Source: Fibrobacterota bacterium (GTDB taxonomy: Bacteria > Fibrobacterota > Chitinivibrionia > Chitinivibrionales > FEN-1185). Taken from it: DNA of 64,000 nucleotides. The notes beneath the pieces were generated by a model that worked only from the letters and a program-made list of their open reading frames with translations, ran no database searches and had not been told where the DNA came from. The stretch spans positions 479,390-543,389 of the forward strand of contig PLWQ01000012.1 of the NCBI GenBank assembly GCA_003165595.1, read 5' to 3'. Shown piece after piece: positions 42,261-50,673 of the stretch; the stretch's first letter is position 1, and each line of letters starts with the position of its first letter. Made by a program: the position numbers and the translations under genes.

Positions 42261-43553
42261 TTACTTTGCCCTCCTTTTCCTCTTATCAACCACCCGTACT
42301 TTCTTGGCGCATTGCTCCCGATGGTGGTTGATTGTCGCGACATTCGACACCAACACCGGAATCTGAACCCGGGCCTGCGCCCGCAATTGGCTGCCGATCT
42401 TTTCAAGATTCGACGGCATGGTGGCCACGTGGATGGAAACGCGGTCCGAGAGCGATTCGTCATCTTCGATGATGATGATGTAATCGTCGATGCCTTCGAG
42501 CGAATCGAGCACGTTGGTTATTGCGAGCGGATACACCGTAGTGCCTTTCAGCTTGATCATATGCGCTTTGCGGGCGAGAATCGGGCCAACCCGGATGGAA
42601 TTGCGGCCGCAAGCGCAAGTGCCGGGAAGCTTGAACGTGATGTCGCCGGTCTTGTAGCGAACCAGCGGCACGCCTTCCACGCCCAGCGGCGTGGCAACGA
42701 GCTCGCCCGGCTGGCCGTCGGCAACCGGGTTTCCGCTTTCGTCGACAATCTCGGTATACACAAGCTCCGGGTGGCCATGACCGCCGTATTGCGCCGTGCA
42801 TTCGCAGTATGCGCACGAAAGCTCGGTTGACGCATAGGTCGAATACACCTTTGCATTGTAAAATTCCTCAAGTGCCTTGCCCACCTGATTGAGTTCCATG
42901 TCCTGGCCGCGGATGCTTTCACCGATGCAGAAGATCTTCCTGATGGTTGCGTTTTTCGGATCGAAGGACAGTTTATTGAGTTCCCTGGCGAGTTTGAGCA
43001 GGAAGGACGGCACGCCGACCACCACATTCGGTTTGAGCAGTTCGATGTAATGCTTCTGCATGTCGAAGGGAAGAACGCCGATGCGCGCCGTGTTTACACC
43101 CAGGAGCGACAACCCGCGGTAATACGCCATGCCCGCAATAAAAAGCCTGTCGAGCGACACGAGCACCTGCGCACGGTCGAGCGGGGTTACGCCCGCAGCG
43201 TAGAACGACAGCGCCTCGTTGAAGGCGAGGCGGTCTACGTCGTTTGCGGTCATGGAGAACACGAGCGGCTTTCCCGTGGACCCGCTGGTGATCACGGTTT
43301 CCACGATCTGTTCCGGTACCACACCCAGAAACAGGTCGGTGTCTTCGACAAGGTCCGATTTTTCGGTAAACGGCAGCTTACGGATATCGTCGGCGGTCTT
43401 GATGTCTTCCGGGAAAACGTCGAACAGCGCATTCTGGTAATGCGGCGATACTTCCTTGACGTGGCGAACGTGGTTCCGCACGCCGCGCACCGAGCGTGAT
43501 TCTATTTCGTCGGCCGATAGAAATTCCCATGAGAGTTCGGGTCTAAAAACCAA
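42261..43553 (-). CDS. acyl-activating enzyme, phenylacetate-CoA ligase (PaaK)-like
   Basis: This 430-residue protein belongs to the PaaK/coenzyme F390 synthetase branch of the ANL superfamily. The P-loop-like motif is VITSGSTGKPLVFS. YSTYASTELSCAYCEC is the adenine-binding region. LVRYKTGDITFKLPG contains the conserved Asp that binds ribose, and CGRNSIRVGPILARKAHMIK leads into the small C-terminal domain with KLKGTTVYPLAI. It would adenylate a carboxylate and pass it to CoA or another thiol. It overlaps the TonB-receptor gene by 11 bases and sits in the same block as KAS III and E1. Activation of an aryl or fatty acid for a lipid-like product fits, but the substrate is unknown. Confidence 0.85.
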   Translation of the reverse strand: MVFRPELSWEFLSADEIESRSVRGVRNHVRHVKEVSPHYQNALFDVFPEDIKTADDIRKLPFTEKSDLVEDTDLFLGVVPEQIVETVITSGSTGKPLVFSMTANDVDRLAFNEALSFYAAGVTPLDRAQVLVSLDRLFIAGMAYYRGLSLLGVNTARIGVLPFDMQKHYIELLKPNVVVGVPSFLLKLARELNKLSFDPKNATIRKIFCIGESIRGQDMELNQVGKALEEFYNAKVYSTYASTELSCAYCECTAQYGGHGHPELVYTEIVDESGNPVADGQPGELVATPLGVEGVPLVRYKTGDITFKLPGTCACGRNSIRVGPILARKAHMIKLKGTTVYPLAITNVLDSLEGIDDYIIIIEDDESLSDRVSIHVATMPSNLEKIGSQLRAQARVQIPVLVSNVATINHHREQCAKKVRVVDKRKRRAK

Positions 43554-45945
43554 TTATGATGCCTCCTGCAGGAAAGAACGGTAACTGGTAGACGTCGGCG
43601 GGCGAGGGGCGCCCGTCGGTGTACAGCCTGGTCCATATGTTTTTTCGGCCGTACACATTTTGTAAATCAAAATAGTACATCATCTGCACAAAACCAAAGC
43701 CAAATCTGCGTTCCCAGCGAATGTCGAGCGAATGGTATTCGCCGTACACGTCGGCGTTGAGCGGGGCGCGGTTGTCCACGTACCACCGCTGATATGTTGA
43801 GTCGTACACGGGCGAGGTATGCGGCCGGGGGCCAAGGTAGCGCCACTTGAACGAAATCTCGTTTCTGTCGGCCAGCGGCATGACGGGAGACAAGATTTTG
43901 AACCACAGATGGTTGCGCAATGCCTTGTACCAGGCATACCCGAGCAGATCCTTTTTCCAGCCGCCGGTGAGCGCAAGCGAATTGGTGAAATCGAAATCGG
44001 CCCGGTACCACTGTCCCTCGTGACCGGGACGCGGGTCCATGTCTTCCGATTTCGACAAGGAATATGCCAGGCTCCACGAGACCTCATGCGTCAGGTTCTT
44101 TTGTGCGAACAACTCCAGGCCGTAGCTTCTCCCCTTGCCTATAGACAGCAGATTGTTCGATGTTGCAAAGGTGTCCAGCGCCGTGCCGCGGGTACGGAGA
44201 AGCGAAGAATCCACAGTGATGCCGGAATACTGTTTGTAAAATCCCTCGCCGGTGCATTTCATTCCCATCGACGCGAGCTGGTATTCGAGCCCCACCACCG
44301 CAGTCTCGGCCTTCTTGGGTGACAGCCGTTTGTTGAAAGCGGACGCGGCAAGCGCGCTGTAATCCGGGTCCTGGTATTGCACGCCAAGGGCACAGGTGAC
44401 TTCAAGCTCGGGCACAAGCGCCCAGGCCGCGCCGAGCCGGGGAGAGAGGCACACGTTGTGCGTAATCGAAAATGCATCGACGCGCATGCCCGGAACGACG
44501 CGAAGCCTGTTGGTGGGCCTCACGATACCCGAGACAAACCCGCCATATTTGTACCCGATGTCGCGCTCCGCAACCGATTGCTGCCAGACAACGTGCTCCG
44601 ACCCGGCGCCGTCGACAACGGTTCCCAGGGTGTCGGATGCGCCGGCGTACCGTCTGAGCGTGTCGGGCTTGTTCCACAAGTCTATGCTGAAATCGGCTCT
44701 TTTGACATATGCGCCGACGGTCAGCCTGTTCGCGTTGTCGAAATCCAGCGAAGCCCGCGCCTTGCATTCCTGTTCCTGTTCGAGCGACGTGTTCCTGAAG
44801 AACGTGTCCGCGCCGGTATATTCGAGCCGGCCGTAGGAATTGCCGACCGCCGACAGGGTGACACTGGTTGACAGACGCTTCGTTACGAACTGGTCCCAGG
44901 TGACACCGCCCGCGTACACGGAGCCGCCCGAACTGATGGTTGAGCCTTTGGTGCCGTAGTAAACATCCGACGAATCGATGGTGATGGCGCTGTTGCCGTA
45001 GATACCGTCTGCATAGATCTTGTGATCGGCCGCGTTGTTCGCGACCCGCCCTTCCAGGCCCCAGTATTCCGGCACGGCGGCGGCCTGGTTGTTGAGCGCC
45101 GTGTGCGCCACGAAGTCCAGGTAGCTCTTTGTCGCCGAGAATATGAAGTTTGTCTGCGGGGAAAAAAGCGGGCCTTCCACGTGAACCCCCGCGCCCGCCA
45201 CGCCCAGGTCGAGGCCGCCCAGGACGATAGCGGAGTTGCCGTCGCGCATCGTGACATCGAGCACGCTCGATGCCTTGCCGCCGTACTGGGCGGGAGGCGC
45301 GCCCGCGTTAAAAGTGAGCCCCTTAACGAGCAATGGATTGATAAGAGAGATTACTCCGCCGCCGGTTCCCTGCTCGCCGAAGTGGTTGGGGTTGGGTATC
45401 TCGATGTTGTCGAGCAGAAACAGGTTCTCGCCGGGCTCGCCGCCGCGCACGACGATCTCGTTGGTGTTGTCTCCGCCCGAGGTGACGCTGGGCAGCATGG
45501 TAACCACGCGCTGAACGTCAAGCAGCGCGCCGGGCGCGCGCAGCAGCTCGTCTGCGGCGATCACCTTGGTCGACGAGGTCATGTCCGGAGGCCGCCGGAA
45601 CGACGTTCCGCGCACCACCATGCGGTCGACGACTGTGGCCCGCGGCGAAAGACCGGCATCGCAGCGTTTTTCCGCGTCACCCGACACATATACGTCATTT
45701 ACAACAAGAGAATCGTAGCCGGCGAGGAAAAACATCAGGTTGTAACTTGCGGCGGGGACCGAATCGAACCGGTACGAGCCCGCGCTGTCGGTGAGCGTGC
45801 GGTACGGCGTGCCGGCGACGGTCACGGTGGCGTTTGCAAGGCCCTTTCCCGTCTGCGCGCTTGTCAACGTTCCGCGGATGGTCCCGGCCGGGGAAGCGGC
45901 CACCATGGCCGCAATGCATACGCAGGCTGCGACGCCACGGTTCAT
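43543..45945 (-). CDS. TonB-dependent receptor with N-terminal carboxypeptidase-regulatory-like domain
   Basis: I use the ATG at 45945 for this 800-residue protein, because it gives a signal peptide (RGVAACVCIAAMVAASPAGT) and an ATGA overlap with radC. A CarboxypepD_reg-like domain (IRGTLTSAQTGKGLANATVT, DSAGSYRFDSVPAASYNLMF) is followed by the plug (VQRVVTMLPSVTSGGDNTNE, VVRGGEPGENLFLLDNIEIP). A long beta-barrel ends NVYGRKNIWTRLYTDGRPSP and a C-terminal aromatic (IIIGF). This architecture takes up bulky ligands such as glycans, siderophores or peptides using TonB energy. No SusD partner, ExbBD or TonB gene is nearby. The barrel overlaps the start of the acyl-activating gene. Confidence 0.92.
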   Translation of the reverse strand: MNRGVAACVCIAAMVAASPAGTIRGTLTSAQTGKGLANATVTVAGTPYRTLTDSAGSYRFDSVPAASYNLMFFLAGYDSLVVNDVYVSGDAEKRCDAGLSPRATVVDRMVVRGTSFRRPPDMTSSTKVIAADELLRAPGALLDVQRVVTMLPSVTSGGDNTNEIVVRGGEPGENLFLLDNIEIPNPNHFGEQGTGGGVISLINPLLVKGLTFNAGAPPAQYGGKASSVLDVTMRDGNSAIVLGGLDLGVAGAGVHVEGPLFSPQTNFIFSATKSYLDFVAHTALNNQAAAVPEYWGLEGRVANNAADHKIYADGIYGNSAITIDSSDVYYGTKGSTISSGGSVYAGGVTWDQFVTKRLSTSVTLSAVGNSYGRLEYTGADTFFRNTSLEQEQECKARASLDFDNANRLTVGAYVKRADFSIDLWNKPDTLRRYAGASDTLGTVVDGAGSEHVVWQQSVAERDIGYKYGGFVSGIVRPTNRLRVVPGMRVDAFSITHNVCLSPRLGAAWALVPELEVTCALGVQYQDPDYSALAASAFNKRLSPKKAETAVVGLEYQLASMGMKCTGEGFYKQYSGITVDSSLLRTRGTALDTFATSNNLLSIGKGRSYGLELFAQKNLTHEVSWSLAYSLSKSEDMDPRPGHEGQWYRADFDFTNSLALTGGWKKDLLGYAWYKALRNHLWFKILSPVMPLADRNEISFKWRYLGPRPHTSPVYDSTYQRWYVDNRAPLNADVYGEYHSLDIRWERRFGFGFVQMMYYFDLQNVYGRKNIWTRLYTDGRPSPADVYQLPFFPAGGIIIGF

Positions 45946-46640
45946 GGCATGCTTCCGCGGCGGTCGGGCCACCTCGGCAAATCGCGCAGGCTCACCGCCG
46001 CGTCGCGTGTGACAATCACGTGGTCGAGCAGCTGGATTTCCAGAAGCCTGCAGATCTCAAAAAGCCTGAGCGTGATGGCCCAGTCGGCTTCCGAAGGACC
46101 GGTCGCTCCGCCCGGATGATTGTGAGCCAGAATCAGCGACGCGGCTTTGCACCGCACCGCTTTTTCCACGATGGTCCGGGGATACACGGCGCACTGGTTC
46201 ACGGTGCCTTCGCACACGATCTCGGTGGAAAGCACGTTGTTGCCGTTGTCAAGATACACCGCAGCCACGTACTCGTCGCCGCGCGAACCGAAATTGAACC
46301 GGAGATATTCTTCCACGTCGCTGCGGTGGCGAAGGGGACGGCGCTCGAACTTCTCCTGCAGGCAATAGGCCGATGCGTCGCGGACAAGCCGGAAAAGCTG
46401 GGCCGACCGCTCGCCGATTCCCTTGACGGAAACAAGCGCATGCGTGTCGGCGTTGAGCAGGCCGCCCAGCGACTTGAATTTCCTGAGCAGTTCCTTTGCC
46501 AGAGATTTGGTGTCGCGCCGCGGGGTTACGTAGGCGAGGAGGAGTTCGACGATTTCGTAGTCGGCAAGCGAGGAAATTCCCGCTTCGTCGTACCGCGCCC
46601 GCAGCCTGGCATGGTGGCCCTCACGGTCTGCGACAGTCAC
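45942..46640 (-). CDS. radC: RadC family JAMM/MPN+ protein
   Basis: I prefer the GTG at 46640 (232 residues), 16 bases after the KAS III stop; a TTG at 46682 would extend it into KAS III. An N-terminal helix-hairpin-helix region (DYEIVELLLAYVTPRRDTKS, LVSVKGIGERSAQLFRLV) precedes the JAMM domain: EYVAAVYLDNGNNVLSTEIV, TIVEKAVRCKAASLILAHNH, PGGATGPSEAD. The H-x-H-x10-D metal site and an upstream Glu are present, so it should be catalytically competent. RadC-type proteins are of uncertain function, with links to DNA repair and mobile elements. Here it is translationally coupled to a TonB receptor and sits inside a lipid-type operon, which is unusual. Confidence 0.88.
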   Translation of the reverse strand: MTVADREGHHARLRARYDEAGISSLADYEIVELLLAYVTPRRDTKSLAKELLRKFKSLGGLLNADTHALVSVKGIGERSAQLFRLVRDASAYCLQEKFERRPLRHRSDVEEYLRFNFGSRGDEYVAAVYLDNGNNVLSTEIVCEGTVNQCAVYPRTIVEKAVRCKAASLILAHNHPGGATGPSEADWAITLRLFEICRLLEIQLLDHVIVTRDAAVSLRDLPRWPDRRGSMP

Positions 46641-46656
46641 GAGCGAATGTTCCCCG

Positions 46657-47985
46657 CTACCATTCGATGGTAAGGGCCGCAATGGTCACCCCTGCGCCAA
46701 CCGAGCACAATACAAGACGGTCGCCGGGCCGCAGATCTTTTTGCAGATCCAGCATGGCAAGCGGGATGCTTGCGCTTGACGTATTGCCCACCCGGTCGAT
46801 GTTGATGTAGAACCGTTCGAACGGCACTCCGGATTTCTGCGCGGCTGCCTTGAGTATCCGCGCATTTGCCTGGTGCGGCACCACCCACCCAACGTCCTGG
46901 GGGTTCCAGCCGCTTTTTGCGACAACATCCTGGATGATGGTGGCGAACCCTCCGGTCGCGAAGCGGAACAGGGCATGGCCGTCGAGCCTGATCCACGGAT
47001 TGAGATTTTCGAGTCCTATGGGGATCTTGTATCCGGGCACCGAACGCTTGGCAAGCGGCAGTCCCTTGGAATCGGCCTTGAGGATCGCCTCACGCATTGC
47101 ATGGCCGGGGCGCTTTCCCGACACCACGGCCGCGCCTGCGCCGTCGCCAAAAAGGAAATAGGTGCCCATGTCTGTTTTGTCAAGAAGCTGCGACTGCATT
47201 TCCACGCCGGTCACCAGGATGTCGTCGGCCACGCCCGCAAGGATGAGCCCTTTGGCGACCGACAATCCGTACAGCCAGCCCGAACAGGCCGCCTTGAGGT
47301 CGAACGACGGTATCCCGCGCAAGCCGAGCATGTCCTGGAGGATACATGCGGTTGACGGCATGGAAACGTCGGGCGTTTCCGTGGAAACGATGATGCCGCC
47401 GATATCCTTGGGATCGAGCCCGGATCTGCGGATCGCCTCGCTCGACGCCTGAAAAGCCATGTCGGACGGCTTCTCGCCGTCTTTGGCCCAGCGCCGCTCC
47501 CTGATGCCGGTAACGCCGAAAATGTATTCTTCGGTGACCGCGGGGAACTCGCGCAACAGTTCCTTGTTGGTAACCACCCGGTCGGGAAGGTATCCGCCGA
47601 GGCCGAGAATGTTGACGGCGCGGACGGTGGCCGCAGCGGAGGCCGTAGAACCGGCCGAGGGACGCGGCGCCGCCTTGGGCGGTGCGGCATTTGCCGCTTG
47701 CGCAGCGGGAATGGCGTTCTTCATGGATACGTCGCTCGTCTCGATCTCCATGACCGGTTCTTCAAACGAAATGGTATCCCCTTCCACCGACAGCATCTTT
47801 ACCACTGTCCCGTCGCACGGCGCCTCGAAATCGAACGCCGTCTTTGCGCTCTCTATTTCGCCCAGGATCTGGCCTTTCTTGAATGCGTCGCCGGCAGAAA
47901 CGTTCCATTTTGTGATGGTCGCCTCTGTTTCCGCCGCTGCCTGCGACGGGAGGTACAACGGAGTTTTGAAAGTGTCGTTACTCAC
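46657..47985 (-). CDS. lipoyl-domain / ketoacyl-ACP synthase III fusion
   Basis: This 442-residue protein starts at a GTG at 47985 with GGAG eight bases upstream, two bases after the E1 stop. Residues about 5-85 form a lipoyl/biotinyl domain: EATITKWNVSAGDAFKKGQI, then GEIESAKTAFDFEAPCDGTV, with modifiable Lys48 in ESAKTAFD. An Ala/Pro linker (about 90-122) leads to a complete KAS III: LGLGGYLPDRVVTNKELL, active-site Cys234 in KAACSGWLYGL, His371 in VVPHQANARI and Asn401 in RVGNTSS. KAS III condenses an acyl-thioester primer with malonyl-ACP. Carrying a lipoyl arm on the same chain, next to E1, suggests that the acyl group formed by E1 is delivered straight to the synthase. No E2 acyltransferase domain is present. 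Confidence 0.93.
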   Translation of the reverse strand: MSNDTFKTPLYLPSQAAAETEATITKWNVSAGDAFKKGQILGEIESAKTAFDFEAPCDGTVVKMLSVEGDTISFEEPVMEIETSDVSMKNAIPAAQAANAAPPKAAPRPSAGSTASAAATVRAVNILGLGGYLPDRVVTNKELLREFPAVTEEYIFGVTGIRERRWAKDGEKPSDMAFQASSEAIRRSGLDPKDIGGIIVSTETPDVSMPSTACILQDMLGLRGIPSFDLKAACSGWLYGLSVAKGLILAGVADDILVTGVEMQSQLLDKTDMGTYFLFGDGAGAAVVSGKRPGHAMREAILKADSKGLPLAKRSVPGYKIPIGLENLNPWIRLDGHALFRFATGGFATIIQDVVAKSGWNPQDVGWVVPHQANARILKAAAQKSGVPFERFYINIDRVGNTSSASIPLAMLDLQKDLRPGDRLVLCSVGAGVTIAALTIEW

Positions 47986-47987
47986 CG

Positions 47988-49979
47988 TTAGTCTCCAATC
48001 AATTGCGAAATGACAAGTTTCACCCGGTCTTTGTCGGGCCGGTACAGCACCTCCAGTTCGGAGGCGAACGGCACCGGCGCGTCGGGCGCGCTCACAAGAA
48101 CGGGCGCCTTTTTCAAACAGGAGAAGCACTCCCTGCATACCATGGAAATAATCCGGTCGCCGAGCCCGGCCGTGGCGGTGCTTTCCTGCACCACGCACAA
48201 CCGTCCCGTCTTCCGTACCGATTCTATTATCTGTAAAGGCCGCAACGGGTTCAAAACGAACGGATTGAAGATATCGAAGCTACCCCCCAGTTCTTTGCAC
48301 GCCGCCAGCGCCACGTCGAGCATGGCGCCGGTGCCGATCACCGTGCAGTCGGTCCCGGCCGCATACTGCCGTTCCTTCCAGACCTTGGAGAGGTCGCCGT
48401 CGAAGTTGATATCCGAGCCCTTGGCGCTGCCGTACAGCAATTTGTGCTCGAACACCATGCACGGATTCGGGTCGTAGAACCCCGCAACCAGGGCCTCGAA
48501 CATTTCCTGCGGCGTAAAGGGATACAGAAGCTTGAGACCGCAGAACCGCGACCACAACCCTTCAAATTCTCCGGAATGAAATGCGCCCAGCGTTATGCCG
48601 CCGCCACAGGGAAGCCGGACAAGCAGCGGGGCTTCCTTGCCGCTCCGAAAATACCATGTGCCGGAGTTGAGCCCCAATTGGGTGACGCTTTCGGTGGAGA
48701 AATCCGCGAACTGGAATTCGATGATGGGACGCGAGCCGGTTTGCGAGGCGCCGAGGGCGAATCCGGTGATCGCCGATTCGGCGAGCGGCATGTCCATTAC
48801 CCGGTCTTTGCCGTATTTGTCAAACAGTCCCTTGCACGTTTTGAACGCGGAGCCGTAGGGCCCTATGTCGAGTCCCATGAGCACCGCAGACGGTTCGTTG
48901 GCAAGGAGGTAATCCTGCGCAAGGGTCACTGCGCTCAGATACTTCACTTTTTGCGCGGAAAACGGTTTGCAGGTTTGAACCTTCGCGGGTTCGGCGAACA
49001 CATGGCCCACAGCAATTGCGGGATCGGGCCTGGGGGGCAACAGGGCCTTGCGAACCGTTTCTTCAACCTCGGCTTCCACCTGCCGTTCGATGTCGACGAC
49101 GAGCGCCTCCGCATTTCCGGCATCGAGCAGCGCCCGGCGCGCCCGCATCAGCGGTTCGCGGGTGAGCCACTCGTCGCGTTCCTCCTTTGTCACATACTCG
49201 GCCTTGTCGTACACCGCATGACCTTCAAGCCGGAGCGTCATGCATTCGAGAATGTACGGGAGCGACGTCGCGGTCATTTCGTCGAGAGCCGCGCATACCG
49301 CGGCATACACTTCCCACACGTCGGTGCCGTCTATGGTTCTTCCCTTGATGCCGTAGCCCGCGGCCCGGTCCGAAAGCTTCCGGCACGCGTACTGAAGCCT
49401 TGTGGGCGTGGAATAGGAATAGTGGTTATTCTGGATGAGAAACAGCACCGGCACTTTGCGCACCGACGCGATGTTGATTGACTCGTGAAACTCGCCCTTG
49501 CTGCTTCCGCCGTCGCCGATGACGGCAAGTCCCAGCGCGTCCTCGCCGTGTTGACGCGCGCTCCAGGTTCCCCCGACAACGGTTGACAACATGTTTGACA
49601 AATGGCTTATCATGGGGAAACGGCGCTCATGAGCGTTTCCATGATGCACGTTGCCTTCGCGGCCGTGCGTGGGGCTGTCGGCATTGGCGATGTACTGACA
49701 CAGCATGGAATACGGCGTTTCGCCCATGGTCATATGCGCCGCGAAATCGCGCTGCATGAGCGAAAGCACGTCTTTCCCGGGGCGAAACGGCATACTCATG
49801 CCAACGGCGGTGGCTTCGTTGCCGATACCGAGCGTCACGGTTCCCTTGACATACCGCTTCTTGTAGAGCTCGCTGATCTTTTCTTCAAGTTTTCTTGATA
49901 AATACATCCAGCGGTAAGCGACGGGAAGGAACTCGTTCCTCCCGAGTTTACCGGGGTACCGAGTGAATGCGGCGCTCAT
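47988..49979 (-). CDS. 2-oxoacid dehydrogenase E1, fused alpha and beta subunits
   Basis: At 663 residues the protein spans both subunits. The alpha part (about 15-320) has the thiamine-diphosphate motif GDGGSSKGEFHESINIAS ending near Asn184-Asn185 (LIQNNHYS). The beta part (about 340-663) has GLDIGPYGSAFKTC, DMPLAESAITGFALGASQTG, LVRLPCGGG and CVVQESTATAGLGDRIISM. Fused E1 of this type is usually annotated as branched-chain or 2-oxoisovalerate dehydrogenase. It decarboxylates a 2-oxoacid and transfers the acyl group to a lipoyl arm. No E2 or E3 gene is in the window; instead the next gene supplies a lipoyl domain fused to KAS III. It is the first gene of a minus-strand block, with GAGG before its ATG. 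Confidence 0.93.
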   Translation of the reverse strand: MSAAFTRYPGKLGRNEFLPVAYRWMYLSRKLEEKISELYKKRYVKGTVTLGIGNEATAVGMSMPFRPGKDVLSLMQRDFAAHMTMGETPYSMLCQYIANADSPTHGREGNVHHGNAHERRFPMISHLSNMLSTVVGGTWSARQHGEDALGLAVIGDGGSSKGEFHESINIASVRKVPVLFLIQNNHYSYSTPTRLQYACRKLSDRAAGYGIKGRTIDGTDVWEVYAAVCAALDEMTATSLPYILECMTLRLEGHAVYDKAEYVTKEERDEWLTREPLMRARRALLDAGNAEALVVDIERQVEAEVEETVRKALLPPRPDPAIAVGHVFAEPAKVQTCKPFSAQKVKYLSAVTLAQDYLLANEPSAVLMGLDIGPYGSAFKTCKGLFDKYGKDRVMDMPLAESAITGFALGASQTGSRPIIEFQFADFSTESVTQLGLNSGTWYFRSGKEAPLLVRLPCGGGITLGAFHSGEFEGLWSRFCGLKLLYPFTPQEMFEALVAGFYDPNPCMVFEHKLLYGSAKGSDINFDGDLSKVWKERQYAAGTDCTVIGTGAMLDVALAACKELGGSFDIFNPFVLNPLRPLQIIESVRKTGRLCVVQESTATAGLGDRIISMVCRECFSCLKKAPVLVSAPDAPVPFASELEVLYRPDKDRVKLVISQLIGD

Positions 49980-50094
49980 AAACCTCGCATAAGCAGGAGT
50001 GAGAAGTCAATGGTTGCATACAATATACGTTAGGTCGTTCGAGGCCTGTTTTGATTTTTGCTCCTCACGGGAACAGGATCTATATTTTCGGACC

Positions 50095-50526
50095 ATGACG
50101 GCAAGACCCAGCCTCATAGTTGCATGCGCAATCATCGAGAAACATGGCGTGATACTCGCCGCCCGGCGAAGCCGTGCCCGATCGCAGGGAGGCTACTGGG
50201 AATTTCCGGGCGGTAAGGTTTCCCCCGGCGAATCGCCCGAGGCCGCGGTTGTCCGCGAAATCAAGGAAGAGTTGGGTGCGTTTGTCCAGGTCAAACGCGG
50301 GCTCGCGGCCGTCACGTTTGAGTATCCCGACAAAACAGTAACGCTTGTCCCCTTTGTGTGCGACGGAACCGGCGCGGCATTTGCCGCCCAAGAACACGAA
50401 GCGCTCCGGTGGGTGGACGAAGAGAGTTCCCGCGCGTTATCGTGGCTGCCGCCGGACGTCGAGATTCTCGAAGCATTTTGGAAGGAAGCAAAGGTTGACA
50501 GCCGACGGTCTTCTCTTGACGGTTGA
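50095..50526 (+). CDS. Nudix hydrolase, MutT-like
   Basis: This 143-residue protein is started at the ATG at 50095; longer readings add an unrelated sequence. The Nudix box is complete: GGKVSPGESPEAAVVREIKE followed by ELGAFV (G-x5-E-x7-R-E-x2-E-E-x-G). Flanking segments IVACAIIEKHGVILAARRSR and YWEFPGG and the closing LRWVDEESSRALSWLPPDVE fit the MutT/NudG group, which hydrolyses oxidised nucleotides (8-oxo-dGTP or related). It is read divergently from the E1 gene across about 115 bases. Exact substrate is uncertain, but the W-E-F-P-G-G-K sequence is typical of MutT. Confidence 0.92.
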   Translation: MTARPSLIVACAIIEKHGVILAARRSRARSQGGYWEFPGGKVSPGESPEAAVVREIKEELGAFVQVKRGLAAVTFEYPDKTVTLVPFVCDGTGAAFAAQEHEALRWVDEESSRALSWLPPDVEILEAFWKEAKVDSRRSSLDG

Positions 50527-50673
50527 ACCTGCCCGCAACCGCGAAACCGCGCGTCCAAGTGCCTAACGCATCGTGTCCTCGATCAAACGCAGTTTGCCCC
50601 AAGAAAAGCCTTGTCTTATTTGACCCCCGGTTCATATAATTTGGATTACACCCGCTCAAGCAGAAGAGCAATC

